Assembly (NCBI GenBank): GCA_900770395.1
Contig: CAAGKM010000030.1
Location: 62,001-126,000, forward strand
Reading direction: 5' to 3'
Length of the DNA: 64,000 bases
From: an uncultured Prevotella sp.
Lineage (GTDB): Bacteria > Bacteroidota > Bacteroidia > Bacteroidales > Bacteroidaceae
In this document: positions 49,541 through 58,626 of the stretch, piece by piece
Numbering within the stretch: the first letter of the stretch is position 1
Layout of the letters: each line of letters starts with the position of its first letter
Position numbers and translations under genes: made by a program
Notes under the pieces: model-generated
What the model was told of the DNA's origin: nothing
What the model saw: the letters and a program-made list of their open reading frames with translations, nothing else
The model's database searches: none

Positions 49541-49543
49541 TTT

Positions 49544-50695
49544 CTATAAGTGTTTCTTGAAAAACTCCAGTATGCGCTCCTGCGCCTTCAGCGGACAACT
49601 GTGAGGAATGTCCCATATCTCCGTTTCCAGCCTGTCGTCGGCTCCCTGACTTCTCCATGTCTGGTGCATTGTCTTGAAAGCCTTTTCAACGCCGGGGATA
49701 GGAAACAGCTTGTCTTGTGTGCCGTTGATAAACAGCATGGGCTTCGGGCACGCCAGAGAGGCGGTGTGCGGATAGTCCATCCACCGTCGCAGTCCGGGGA
49801 AACAGTTGGCAAAGCCTCCGTTCTCGGTGCGCTTGTATTTAAACGACATCTGTTCGTCGGTGGTAACCATCCAGCATATTGCCGTGCCAACCTTTATGCG
49901 GTCGGATAGGGCAGAGAGCATCCACGCTCTGTATGCTCCCATTGAGCATCCTGTGCAGCCTATCCTCTGCGGGTCAACCTCGGGCATCGAGGCAAGATAT
50001 TCTGTGCCGGCAATGTCGTCGTAGGTCATATATGCGCTGAGGTCAATGCCATACATCATCATGTTGCCGGCTATCATGTCGTAACGGTCGCGCCGTGCTC
50101 CCTCCATCTGTCCGCGCTCTCCCCACATGGGAGCATCGGCGGAAAACACCACGTAGCCGTGCTGCGCCAGATAATCGCCAACAAATTGTCCCTCATACAG
50201 GGCTGCCCACTCCTTAGCATCCTTTATCACCGTGGAGTCCTCGCAAGCAAGCGGACGGATCATTTTCTCCTTGCCTATAAACAGGTGACCGCCATGGTCG
50301 TGCAGGGCGTTTACAGCAGGGAAAGGTCCGTTGCCGTCGGGTATGAGCACGTAGGCAGGCACGGTGTAGTAGCGCGACAGCCTTATCTCAATCTTCCGTG
50401 CGCGGTAACCGTTGCGCTGCTCCTCAGCAATCACCTTCACGTCGTAGCCGTTGGCTGGAGGTGGCGGTGGTGTGAGCATACAGTCGAACACCTTTTGGCG
50501 TGCCACCTTTTTCCATTCATCAAAATTCTTTATTCCGCTGTTCTCCCATGCCAGCGGATAGTTCAGGTCGGCAATCAGCGAGTCGGCATACACAGGCAGG
50601 TTGCGCTTAAACTCATACTTAGTCCTCTTTTGCGATGCTGCCGGCAATGCTAAAAGCAGACAGAATAAAATTGTATGCAATGTTTGTTTAGTCAT
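49544..50695 (-). CDS. Secreted alpha/beta hydrolase (dienelactone-hydrolase/acetyl-xylan-esterase-like)
   Basis: 383 residues with signal peptide (LHTILFCLLLALPAASQ). The hydrolase fold is plain: VPAYVLIPDGNGPFPAVNAL, HDHGGH (oxyanion region), the nucleophile elbow GCSMGAYRAW (Ser about 240), the acid region PKPMLFINGTQDKLFP and a late His in WDIPHSCP. It resembles large Abhydrolase_7/CE7-like esterases of gut Bacteroidetes, suggesting deacetylation of plant glycans. The substrate is inferred. The gene precedes radC by 3 nt, an apparently accidental pairing. Confidence 0.8.
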   Translation of the reverse strand: MTKQTLHTILFCLLLALPAASQKRTKYEFKRNLPVYADSLIADLNYPLAWENSGIKNFDEWKKVARQKVFDCMLTPPPPPANGYDVKVIAEEQRNGYRARKIEIRLSRYYTVPAYVLIPDGNGPFPAVNALHDHGGHLFIGKEKMIRPLACEDSTVIKDAKEWAALYEGQFVGDYLAQHGYVVFSADAPMWGERGQMEGARRDRYDMIAGNMMMYGIDLSAYMTYDDIAGTEYLASMPEVDPQRIGCTGCSMGAYRAWMLSALSDRIKVGTAICWMVTTDEQMSFKYKRTENGGFANCFPGLRRWMDYPHTASLACPKPMLFINGTQDKLFPIPGVEKAFKTMHQTWRSQGADDRLETEIWDIPHSCPLKAQERILEFFKKHL

Positions 50696-50751
50696 GATGT
50701 TTTTTTAGTAGTTAGGGGATGTAGGAGTGTTAGGATATTTTGGATGGGCAC

Positions 50752-51789
50752 TTACTTATAGAAAGTTTTCTCGAATGCCTGAAATTCATCCTTGCCCATT
50801 ACGCAGCGTTTCCACCATGCCTCGATGAATCCAAAGCCGTAGCCCATAAGCTGGGTAAATGCGGCTGCGATGCTTAGCAGTCCTATTTTGACGCTGCGGT
50901 TCTGCAGGCTGCTGTCGGTGAATATCAGCAGGCAGTAGGCGATTATAGGCAGCCACGGCGCGGCGCACAGCCAGTACCAGCGGTCCACGTCGTCGTATTC
51001 CATCATCACACGCCCCACTGCCGAGATAAGTATCATGCAAATCACTCCCACGGTGAACACCATTGGCAGCAGATGCACTAACTTCATTGAGCCTGGATGG
51101 CGCTTGTGAAGGTTGATGCGCGCAATGCCGCTGTTGTAGACCTGACGGAAGAACTTGCGCATGTCGGTGCGGCGCTTGTGCCACACCCATGCCTCGGGAA
51201 ACAGGCGGCATGAGCAGCCAGCCTTGAATATGCGTATGCTGAAGTCGATGTCCTCGCCGAAGCGCATCTTTGAGAATCCGCCAAGTTGCTGATATATGTC
51301 GCGGCGTATGCCCATGTTGAACGACCGCGGATAGAACTTGTCGAGTTTCTTCTTGCCGCCACGTATGCCGCCAGTGGTGAAGAAGCTGGTCATGGAGTAG
51401 CTGATGGCCTTCTGCACATCGGTGAATGACGGATGTGCGCTGTCGGGACCTCCGAAAGCATCGCAGGGATTGACCGCAAGCTCGTCCTCAACAGCCTGCA
51501 GATAGCCTTTGGGCAGCACCACGTCGCTGTCGAGCACTATCAGATAATCACCCTTAGAGCGTTCGGCACCGTAGTTGCGGCTTTGTCCGGGACCGGAATT
51601 GTCCTTATAATAATAATGTATGTCGAGCACGGTGGAATATTTCTCCACCACGCTGCGGCAGTCGTTTTTAGAACCGTCCTCCACTATAATAACCTCAAAC
51701 TGCTTGAAAGTCTGACGTGTCAGGCTTTCAAGCAGTTCGTCCACCTCGTCGGGGCGGTTGTAAACGGGTACTATTATTGAATAATACAT
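50752..51789 (-). CDS. Family 2 glycosyltransferase, membrane-associated
   Basis: 345 residues. GT2 fold with YSIIVPVYNRPDEVDELLES at the N-terminus, the DSD metal motif (IVLDSDVVLP, about residues 89-98), GGPDSAHPSF and an acceptor-site GEDIDFSIRI motif. Two or three membrane helices follow (about 230-255, 270-290 and 300-325). It probably adds sugars to a lipid-linked glycan at the inner face of the membrane. Its ATG directly follows the efp stop codon (51790-51792), so translation is likely coupled to efp. The substrate is unknown. Confidence 0.88.
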   Translation of the reverse strand: MYYSIIVPVYNRPDEVDELLESLTRQTFKQFEVIIVEDGSKNDCRSVVEKYSTVLDIHYYYKDNSGPGQSRNYGAERSKGDYLIVLDSDVVLPKGYLQAVEDELAVNPCDAFGGPDSAHPSFTDVQKAISYSMTSFFTTGGIRGGKKKLDKFYPRSFNMGIRRDIYQQLGGFSKMRFGEDIDFSIRIFKAGCSCRLFPEAWVWHKRRTDMRKFFRQVYNSGIARINLHKRHPGSMKLVHLLPMVFTVGVICMILISAVGRVMMEYDDVDRWYWLCAAPWLPIIAYCLLIFTDSSLQNRSVKIGLLSIAAAFTQLMGYGFGFIEAWWKRCVMGKDEFQAFEKTFYK

Positions 51790-52365
51790 TTATTCCTTGA
51801 TACGGTTAACGTATGAGCCGTCGCGGGTGTCAACCTCGATAAGCTCACCCTCGTTGATGAACAGAGGCACACGCACGGTAATCTCGCCCATAGCTGTCTC
51901 TACAGTTGCAGGCTTTGTGGCGTTGGTGGCTGTATCGCCTTTGAGTCCTGGCTCGCAGTAGGTGATGCGGAGCACAGTCTTCACTGGCATCTCAGCGAAG
52001 AGCACAGTGTCGGTGGAAGCATCGCTTACCACAGTCACCTCGTCACCGTCCTTCATATACTCGATACCGTTCACCAGCTCCTTTGCGATAGGAATTTGGT
52101 CGAATGTCTCCTGATTCATGAAGATGAAGTCGTCACCGTCCTTGTAGCTGTAGACGTATGGACGACGCTCAACGCGGACATCCTCCAGTTTCTCGCCGAT
52201 GTTGAAACGCTTCTCAACAACGAGACCGTTTACAACGTTCTTCAGCTTTGTACGCATGAAAGTGTTACCCTTGCCTGGCTTTACGTGCAGGAACTCAACA
52301 ACGAAATAAAGCTTGCCGTCCATGCGGATGCAAGTTCCGTTTTTAATGTCTTGTGAATTAATCAT
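51790..52365 (-). CDS. efp: Elongation factor P
   Basis: 191 residues, three-domain tRNA-shaped factor that relieves ribosome stalling at polyproline. The tip loop VKPGKGNT places the modifiable Lys at position 32, and the C-terminal block ITVRVPLFINEGELIEVDTRDGSY is conserved. The promoter is TAACTTTG at 52446-52439 on the minus strand. It heads a pair with a GT2 gene joined as TAAATG. How the Lys is modified cannot be told; no modification enzyme is nearby. Confidence 0.96.
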   Translation of the reverse strand: MINSQDIKNGTCIRMDGKLYFVVEFLHVKPGKGNTFMRTKLKNVVNGLVVEKRFNIGEKLEDVRVERRPYVYSYKDGDDFIFMNQETFDQIPIAKELVNGIEYMKDGDEVTVVSDASTDTVLFAEMPVKTVLRITYCEPGLKGDTATNATKPATVETAMGEITVRVPLFINEGELIEVDTRDGSYVNRIKE

Positions 52366-52497
52366 AAATGTTATATAAAATTTATTTTACCTTGATGAAT
52401 TTTCGTGCGAAATCGGTGATAAACACAGAAATCCGGTGCAAAGTTACGCTTTTTTCTGTAAAAAACATAAATATTTTTGCTAAAATTCTTGTTTTTC

Positions 52498-52528
52498 TTG
52501 GTTATTTCGAAAAATATGAGTAATTTTG
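52498..52528 (+). promoter_or_regulatory. rpmH promoter
   Basis: TTG (52498-52500), 20 nt, TAATTTTG (52521-52528). Divergent from the efp promoter (52446-52439). Confidence 0.65.
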
Positions 52529-52572
52529 CAGCCAAATTTGGTGAAATTATAACAATAAAATAGATTAAAGCA

Positions 52573-52728
52573 ATGAAAAGAACATTCCAGCCACACAACA
52601 GAAGAAGGGCAAACAAGCACGGCTTCCGCGAGAGAATGGCAACAAAGAATGGCCGTAGAGTATTGGCAGCACGCCGTGCCAAGGGCCGCAAGAAGTTGAC
52701 CGTATCTGACGAGCATCACGGAAAGTAA
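52573..52728 (+). CDS. rpmH: 50S ribosomal protein L34
   Basis: 51 residues, the smallest large-subunit protein. It begins MKRTFQPHNRRRANKHGF and continues RMATKNGRRVLAARRAKG, a textbook L34 with a short acidic tail extension (TVSDEHHGK). It has its own promoter and is followed by a terminator at 52760. Confidence 0.97.
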   Translation: MKRTFQPHNRRRANKHGFRERMATKNGRRVLAARRAKGRKKLTVSDEHHGK

Positions 52729-52759
52729 TCCGTAATGGAGGTTGACCGTAAAAGACATC

Positions 52760-52800
52760 AGGGGCATGGGCGTCACAACGCTTTTGCCCCTTGTTGTTTT
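52760..52800 (+). terminator. rpmH terminator
   Basis: AGGGGCA (52760-52766) pairs with TGCCCCT (52785-52791), then TGTTGTTTTTAT. Confidence 0.75.
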
Positions 52801-52818
52801 TATTAATATTTTTCAGTT

Positions 52819-53496
52819 ATGAGATCAAAAGACTTTTTCCGCAAGTTCGTAAGCCTCTACTTATGGGGCAACCTGTTGGCAATGGCATTAGTAGTGCTGT
52901 TGCTGGCAACGGGTGTGAAGTACGGACTTGAGATATACACCCGCCACAATGAGGGAATACCTGTGCCTAATGTCACAAACATGGATTTCAGCAAGGCGCA
53001 GAGCCTGTTGGAGATGGATGGCTTGTGTATTGAGGTGAGTGACTCGGGATACAACAAGCGCATGCCTGCCAACTGCATATTGGCGCAGACGCCTGGTTAT
53101 GGCACGAAGGTGAAGCAGGGCAGAACCATCTATGCTACTGTCAACTCTCCGTCATCGCCCACGGTAAGTGTTCCGGATATCATCGACAATTGCAGCCGCC
53201 GCGAGGCTGAGGCTAAGCTCACGGCTTTGGGGTTCAGGTTGCTTGAGCCTAAATATGTCAGTGGCGAGAAAGACTGGGTGATGGGACTGGTGAGCCGTGG
53301 CAGGGATGTTGCCGCAGGCGACCGTATATCCACCGACTATCCCGTTATGCTAAAGCTTGGCAACGGGGCATACGATGACAGCAATGATGACTTGAACTAC
53401 GTGGATGCGCCGATAGGGGAGGAGAGTGCCGACGAGTATGGCGGCATGGGACAGGCTGATACAGATGATTTTGAGGAAGTCACAGGTCCGGAATAG
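52819..53496 (+). CDS. PASTA-domain membrane protein
   Basis: 225 residues: a short cytoplasmic N-terminus, a membrane anchor (about 15-35, LLAMALVVLLLATG) and two PASTA repeats (IPVPNVTNMDFSKAQSLLEM; VSVPDIIDNCSRREAEAKL) ending in an acidic tail. There is no kinase domain, unlike PASTA kinases of Gram-positives. PASTA folds bind peptidoglycan or its precursors, so an envelope role is likely. It lies 12 nt upstream of an RluD-like gene, a pairing that is usual in Bacteroidetes. Confidence 0.87.
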   Translation: MRSKDFFRKFVSLYLWGNLLAMALVVLLLATGVKYGLEIYTRHNEGIPVPNVTNMDFSKAQSLLEMDGLCIEVSDSGYNKRMPANCILAQTPGYGTKVKQGRTIYATVNSPSSPTVSVPDIIDNCSRREAEAKLTALGFRLLEPKYVSGEKDWVMGLVSRGRDVAAGDRISTDYPVMLKLGNGAYDDSNDDLNYVDAPIGEESADEYGGMGQADTDDFEEVTGPE

Positions 53497-53508
53497 ATAT
53501 AATGTATT

Positions 53509-54534
53509 ATGAATTACGATAGCGACAACGACGACATAGAGCTTTACGAGCACTACAGATTTGTGGCAGATGCCGGACAAGTGGCGGTGCGCATAGACAA
53601 ATGGATGGCGGAGAAGATGCCGCACTCCAGCCGCAACCGCATACAGACTGCTGCCGATGCGGGATTTATCCATGCCAACGGCAAGCCAGTGAAGAGCAAT
53701 TATAAGGTGCGGCCAGGCGATGTGATAACGCTGATGCTCGACCGTCCACACCATGACACATCGATAGTGGCTGAGGATATTCCGCTCAACATTGTCTATG
53801 AGGACAGGGAGCTGATGGTGATAAACAAGGAGGCGGGAATGGTGGTGCATCCTGGATGCGGCAACTTCACTGGAACGTTAGTGAATGCCATCGCCTATTA
53901 TCTGCGCGACCTTGAAAGCTATGACCCTAACGACCCTGAGGTGGGACTGGTACATCGTATAGACAAGGACACGAGCGGACTGCTTGTGGTGGCAAAGACT
54001 CCTGAGGCGAAAAAGGAGTTGGGAGCGCAGTTCTTCAACAAGACAACCCACCGCTCGTATAATGCCTTGGTGTGGGGAAACTTTACGGAAGACACGGGAA
54101 CGATAGAGGGCAACATAGCACGTGACCCTAAGGACCGTCTGCGAATGACGGTGCTGCCTGTTGGCAGTGCTGAGGGCAAGCCTGCGGTCACTCATTACCG
54201 TGTGCTGGAGCGCTATGGGTATGTCACCCTTGTGGAGTGCATTCTTGAGACGGGACGCACCCATCAGATACGTGCCCATATGAAGCATATCGGTCATCCG
54301 CTGTTTTGCGATGAGCGCTATGGCGGCATGGAGATTCTGCGTGGCGAGCGTACTGGGTCTTACCGTCAGTTTATTCAGAACTGTTTTAAATTGTGTCCGC
54401 GTCAGGCTCTGCATGCCAAGACTCTCGGGTTTGTACATCCTATAACTAAGGAGCAGATGGATTTCGACAGTGAGTGGCCTGAGGATTTCGCAGCCCTCAT
54501 TGATAAATGGCGCAAATACATAAAAAAATATTAA
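53509..54534 (+). CDS. RluA/RluD-family rRNA pseudouridine synthase
   Basis: 341 residues. An S4 RNA-binding domain (DKWMAEKMPHSSRNRIQTAA, about residues 27-90) is followed by the catalytic domain with GLVHRIDKDTSGLLVVAKT (catalytic Asp in RID) and LETGRTHQIRAHMKHIGHP. By layout it is closest to RluD, which modifies helix 69 of 23S rRNA; the specific target is inferred. It is cotranscribed with the PASTA gene. The GH53 gene starts 23 nt downstream, also probably on the same transcript. Confidence 0.92.
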   Translation: MNYDSDNDDIELYEHYRFVADAGQVAVRIDKWMAEKMPHSSRNRIQTAADAGFIHANGKPVKSNYKVRPGDVITLMLDRPHHDTSIVAEDIPLNIVYEDRELMVINKEAGMVVHPGCGNFTGTLVNAIAYYLRDLESYDPNDPEVGLVHRIDKDTSGLLVVAKTPEAKKELGAQFFNKTTHRSYNALVWGNFTEDTGTIEGNIARDPKDRLRMTVLPVGSAEGKPAVTHYRVLERYGYVTLVECILETGRTHQIRAHMKHIGHPLFCDERYGGMEILRGERTGSYRQFIQNCFKLCPRQALHAKTLGFVHPITKEQMDFDSEWPEDFAALIDKWRKYIKKY

Positions 54535-54557
54535 GCTACAAAATAAAAACTACAAAA

Positions 54558-55805
54558 ATGAATCTGTTAAAATCATTAGTTATTGCCGCATTCTGCACTT
54601 TCGCTGCAGAGTCGCAGGCGCAGAAGTATCTTGGCGGCGACATTTCGCTGTTGCCCACCAACGAGAAGACAAATTCAATCTACCTTGACAAGGACGGAAA
54701 ACCAATCACGTCGCTGCTCGACTTCTTCAAGCAGGAGAAGATGAACGCCATGCGTGTCAGGCTGCATGTCAATCCGTCGGATTTTCCAAACAATGACCCT
54801 AACTGCTGTCAGACCCTCGACTATGTGAAGGCTCTCGGCAAACGTATCAAGGATGCGGGAATGAGTCTGATGCTCGATTTCCATTACAGCGACACGTGGG
54901 CTGACCCCGCAAAGCAGTGGACCCCGAAGGCGTGGGAGAATCTCAACGACGAACAGCTTGTGCAAAAGATTTACGACTACACAAAAGACGTGTTGCAACA
55001 GATGACGGAGGCAGGCGCAAAGCCCGACTTCATACAGACTGGCAACGAAATAAGTTATGGTATGCTGTGGGGAACAGCCAACGCCAGTTCCTTTAAAAAG
55101 TGTTATGACAATGATAATGCTAATTGGGACCGCTTTATCAATCTGCTCAAGAGCGCAGGCAAGGCATGCCGTGAGGTGTGTCCCGAGGCAAAGATAATAC
55201 TGCATACGGAAAGAACGGCAGATCCCAGTGTGCAGAAAAATTTCTATGACAAGATGAAGAGTGCCAATGTGGATTATGACATTATAGGGTTGAGCTATTA
55301 TCCTATTTGGCATAAGACCATCGAAACGCTCAACAGCTCTCTAAACACTTTGGAGAAGGATTATCCCGACAAGAAGATAATGATTGTGGAGGTGGGGTAC
55401 AGCTATTCGTGGGTTCCTACTGAAAAAGAATATGATTTCAGCAGCACATATCCGTATTCTGAAGCAGGACAGGAGAAATTCACAAAAGACCTGATAACGA
55501 TGCTCAACAGCCATAAGAACGTGAATGGGCTGTTCTGGTGGTGGATGGAATACAACGCTTATCCTTGGAGCACTACCAACATGGATAAGTGGTGGTATGC
55601 CCCTCTGTTCAACAGCAACACAGGAAGAGCAATGCCTGCCTTGTATGAAATGAAAAATTTTTTTGATGGCGCTGCGGGCATCAGCGCCATAACCAAAAAT
55701 AAAAATGCCGCAGACAAATGGTTTACCCTCAACGGGAACAGAATCGAGACACCAACAAAACAGGGAATATATATCAACGGAAACAGAAAAGTGGTAATTA
55801 AATGA
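54558..55805 (+). CDS. GH53 endo-beta-1,4-galactanase
   Basis: Secreted enzyme cutting beta-1,4-galactan of type I arabinogalactan/pectin. 415 residues with signal peptide (LLKSLVIAAFCTFAAESQAQ). GH53 landmarks: YLGGDISLLP at the start, MRVRLHV, DFHYSDTWADPAKQ, acid/base Glu in IQTGNEISYGMLWG and nucleophile Glu in IMIVEVGYSYSW. The C-terminal ~25 residues (FTLNGNRIETPTKQGIYING, then RKVVIK) match the short sorting tail common on secreted Prevotella/Bacteroides proteins. The start at 54558 is set by the signal peptide. No partner glycan genes are adjacent. Confidence 0.92.
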   Translation: MNLLKSLVIAAFCTFAAESQAQKYLGGDISLLPTNEKTNSIYLDKDGKPITSLLDFFKQEKMNAMRVRLHVNPSDFPNNDPNCCQTLDYVKALGKRIKDAGMSLMLDFHYSDTWADPAKQWTPKAWENLNDEQLVQKIYDYTKDVLQQMTEAGAKPDFIQTGNEISYGMLWGTANASSFKKCYDNDNANWDRFINLLKSAGKACREVCPEAKIILHTERTADPSVQKNFYDKMKSANVDYDIIGLSYYPIWHKTIETLNSSLNTLEKDYPDKKIMIVEVGYSYSWVPTEKEYDFSSTYPYSEAGQEKFTKDLITMLNSHKNVNGLFWWWMEYNAYPWSTTNMDKWWYAPLFNSNTGRAMPALYEMKNFFDGAAGISAITKNKNAADKWFTLNGNRIETPTKQGIYINGNRKVVIK

Positions 55806-55835
55806 AGAGTGAAAGATTCTTCACTCTTCATTTAA
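55800..55835. terminator. Bidirectional terminator between GH53 and sufS
   Basis: AAATGAAGAGTGAA and TTCACTCTTCATTT form a perfect stem around a short AGATTC-type loop. The GH53 stop codon lies inside the left arm. Confidence 0.8.
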
Positions 55836-57050
55836 TTAGAACATCTGCGCCACTCGGCTGATGCCAGCCACGAGTGTGTCAACTTCTTCTTTGGTGTTGT
55901 ATAGGGCAAACGATGCCCTTACAGTGCCTTGTATGCCGAGGCGGTCCATAAGCGGCTGGGCGCAGTGGTGTCCTGTGCGCACGGCTATGCCGAGACGGTC
56001 GAGTAGGGTGCCCATGTCAAGATGATGGATGTCGCCTACAAGGAAGCTCACCACGGCATCCTTGTTCTCTGCCGTGCCTATCAGGCGCATGCCACTGATG
56101 TCGCGCATCTGCTCCATGCAGTAGTTGGTGATGCTGCGCTCATGGGCAGAGATATTGTCAAGCCCTAATGACTGTATATAGTTGATTGCCGTGGCAAGTC
56201 CGTGGGTGGCGACATAGTCAGGAGTGCCTGCCTCAAACTTTAGCGGCAGACGCTCAAACGTAGTCTTTTCAAACGTAACGGTGCTTATCATCTCGCCGCC
56301 GCCCTGATAGGGTGGCATGCGGTCGAGCCATTCCTCCTTGCCATAGAGCACGCCGATGCCTGTTGGACCGTACATCTTATGACCGCTGAATACGAAAAAG
56401 TCGCAATCCATGTCCTGCACGTCAACGGCGAAGTGGGGAGCGCTCTGTGCTCCGTCAACAAGCACAGGCACACCATGCTCATGGGCTATGGCGCACATCT
56501 CCTTTACCGGATTCACCGTGCCGAGCACATTGCTCACATGGGCAACGCTCACCAGGCGTGTCTTCCCGGTGAACAGCTGGCGGTAGGCTTCCATGTCAAG
56601 CTCGCCGTTGTCCGACATTGGTATCACCTTGATGGTGATGTTTTTACGTGCTGCCTGCAGCTGCCACGGCACAATGTTGCTGTGGTGCTCCATGACGCTC
56701 ACTATCAGTTCGTCGCCATCGCTCATACATCCCTCGCAGAACGATGATGCCACAAGGTTGATGCTCTCGGTGGTGCCGCGGGTAAACACTATTTCCTCTA
56801 TCTTTCGGGCATTGATAAAGCTGCGCACTGTCTCACGCGCCGCCTCGTGCAGGTCTGTTGCCTGTTGTGAGAGATAATGCACGCCGCGGTGTACGTTGGC
56901 GTTGACATTAAGATATTCGTCACGCATGGCATCCAGCACACAAAGCGGCTTTTGTGTTGTGGCTGCATTGTCGAGATACACTAATGGCTTGTCGTAAACC
57001 TTTCTTGTTAGTATGGGAAAGTCTTCCCGCACCTTATTTATATCGTACAT
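55836..57050 (-). CDS. sufS: Group II cysteine desulfurase
   Basis: PLP enzyme delivering cysteine sulfur for iron-sulfur cluster assembly. 404 residues. YLDNAATTQKP, EHHSNIVPWQ, the PLP Lys225 in SGHKMYGPTG and the catalytic Cys363 in RTGHHCAQP identify a SufS/CsdA-type (class II) enzyme. SufBCD genes, often adjacent in this phylum, would lie upstream or elsewhere; none are seen here. The promoter is TATATTTG at 57120-57113 on the minus strand. Confidence 0.93.
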   Translation of the reverse strand: MYDINKVREDFPILTRKVYDKPLVYLDNAATTQKPLCVLDAMRDEYLNVNANVHRGVHYLSQQATDLHEAARETVRSFINARKIEEIVFTRGTTESINLVASSFCEGCMSDGDELIVSVMEHHSNIVPWQLQAARKNITIKVIPMSDNGELDMEAYRQLFTGKTRLVSVAHVSNVLGTVNPVKEMCAIAHEHGVPVLVDGAQSAPHFAVDVQDMDCDFFVFSGHKMYGPTGIGVLYGKEEWLDRMPPYQGGGEMISTVTFEKTTFERLPLKFEAGTPDYVATHGLATAINYIQSLGLDNISAHERSITNYCMEQMRDISGMRLIGTAENKDAVVSFLVGDIHHLDMGTLLDRLGIAVRTGHHCAQPLMDRLGIQGTVRASFALYNTKEEVDTLVAGISRVAQMF

Positions 57051-57561
57051 AATTCTGTCTCCTGCTTTTTTACTTGTTTCCTGCTTAAAAAATGTTTCCT
57101 GCTTTTAATTTGCAAATATACAGCTTTTCTCCCGAATGGCACGGCAACAGCTAAATTTATTTGATATTTTTAACGCAGGGGCATGGCTTTGTTCTGATTA
57201 TTATTTGTGAATTTGCAGAAAAATATAATTGGGTATGTGTCTTTCATATAATTCAGTTATAATAAAAACCTTGAGGAGTTAACTGAATTCTCTGGCTATA
57301 AGTTTTAGTTACATAACTAAAACTTATAGCTACATGACTAAAACTTATATTTATAAAAGTTAGTCAATTGATAAAGGTTTTGTGGTTGGGATAAAACAAT
57401 TTATAAGTTTATTCAGTTAAAAATTGAAGCAGAGCCGTCATTATATTTGTTTTTTGCACAATTATGCGTTAATTTGTTAAATCATGGTAAAGATTGGGCT
57501 CTTTTGGAAAGTGTAACGCATTATTTGTGTATTTTTGCAGACACAAATACAATCACATATT
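57051..57561. other. 510-bp intergenic region between divergent sufS and cysK
   Basis: Contains the sufS promoter, three copies of TTTCCTGCTT/CTCCTGCTTT spaced 17-21 bp (57058-57105), and a palindrome-rich block. In that block, the perfect 16-bp inverted repeat 57295-57310/57315-57330 (GCTATAAGTTTTAGTT) has a third copy of its word at 57336-57349. ATTCAGTT words at 57250 and 57411 and AACTGAAT at 57281 surround it. The cysK promoter TATTTTTG lies at 57530-57537. No gene was seen. Confidence 0.55.
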
Positions 57562-58506
57562 ATGAAAATAGCAAACTCGCTGACAGAGCTGGTGGGTAAC
57601 ACCCCACTGCTTAGTATGGACAAATGGAGCGCAAGCAAGGGAGTGGCAACTCCCGTGATTGCCAAAGTGGAATATTTCAATCCCGGAGGCAGCGCCAAGG
57701 ACCGCATTGCGCTGGCAATGGTGGAGGATGCCGATAAGAGAGGGCTGCTGAGCCCCGACGGCACTATAATAGAGCCTACGAGCGGCAACACCGGCGTGGG
57801 ACTGGCGCTTGTGGCTGCCATAAAAGGCTATAGGCTGATACTCACCATGCCCGAGACCATGAGCATTGAGCGGCGTAACCTTGTGAAGGCATATGGAGCA
57901 GAGGTGAGGCTGACAAAGGGCAGTGAGGGAATGACAGGAGCGATAAAGGAGGCGGAGCGGCTGCGCGACAGCATCGAAGGTGCTGTGATTCTGCAGCAGT
58001 TTGAGAATGCCGCTAATCCCGAGGCACATTATCGCACAACGGGTCCTGAGATATGGCGTGACACCGACGGAAAGATTGATATCTTTGTGGCTGGAGTAGG
58101 CACGGGAGGAACAATCTCGGGAGTGGGAAAATACTTGAAGGAGCAGAATCCCGATATAAGGATAGTGGGGGTGGAGCCTTCCGGCTCGCCTGTGCTCAAC
58201 GGAGGAAAGAGCGGACCGCACAAGTTGCAGGGCATAGGAGCAGGATTTACGCCAGTGATATATAATAAGGAGGTGGTGGACGAGGTGCTTGACATTGCCG
58301 ACGATGATGCCATAAAGATATCGCGGGAGCTTGCCGCCACTGAGGGGCTGCTTGTGGGAATATCGTCGGGAGCGGCTGCTTACGGAGCTTTATTGATGGC
58401 GCAGCGCAAAGAGAATAAGGGCAAGACCATTGTGGCGCTGCTGCCTGACACTGGTGAGCGGTATCTCTCGACAGAATTGTATGATTTTACAAGTTATCCT
58501 CTGTAA
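57562..58506 (+). CDS. cysK: Cysteine synthase A
   Basis: O-acetylserine sulfhydrylase, final step of cysteine synthesis, PLP-dependent, cytosolic. 314 residues from ATG 57562. PLP Lys46 in FNPGGSAKDRIA, substrate loop SGNTG (74-78), phosphate-binding GVGTGGTISG and the C-terminal DTGERYLST are all present. The ATG is 25 nt after the -7 box TATTTTTG; the in-frame codons upstream from 57535 overlap the promoter and are not used. No cysE is adjacent. Confidence 0.95.
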   Translation: MKIANSLTELVGNTPLLSMDKWSASKGVATPVIAKVEYFNPGGSAKDRIALAMVEDADKRGLLSPDGTIIEPTSGNTGVGLALVAAIKGYRLILTMPETMSIERRNLVKAYGAEVRLTKGSEGMTGAIKEAERLRDSIEGAVILQQFENAANPEAHYRTTGPEIWRDTDGKIDIFVAGVGTGGTISGVGKYLKEQNPDIRIVGVEPSGSPVLNGGKSGPHKLQGIGAGFTPVIYNKEVVDEVLDIADDDAIKISRELAATEGLLVGISSGAAAYGALLMAQRKENKGKTIVALLPDTGERYLSTELYDFTSYPL

Positions 58507-58540
58507 TGCAAAAAACATTAAATTGTTCACTTTTAAGAAC

Positions 58541-58588
58541 AATTCTTCACTCTTCATTCTTCATTCTTCATTTTTATTCGTAACTTTG
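58541..58588 (+). promoter_or_regulatory. dapL promoter region with repeated TTCTTCA words
   Basis: The -7 box TAACTTTG is at 58581-58588. Just upstream, ATTCTTCACTCTTCATTCTT and two further TTCTTCATT words form a tandem array (58541-58574), a word also found at ends of other genes in the window. Confidence 0.5.
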
Positions 58589-58626
58589 CACGCAAATTCG
58601 GACAGAAAGAAGACAAGAAATTCAAT

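Noticed and set aside
57250..57418. Fourth copy of the 22-bp-core element
   Set aside because: Spacing is 21 bp, neither conserved end is present, and it lies between divergent genes rather than after a stop codon.
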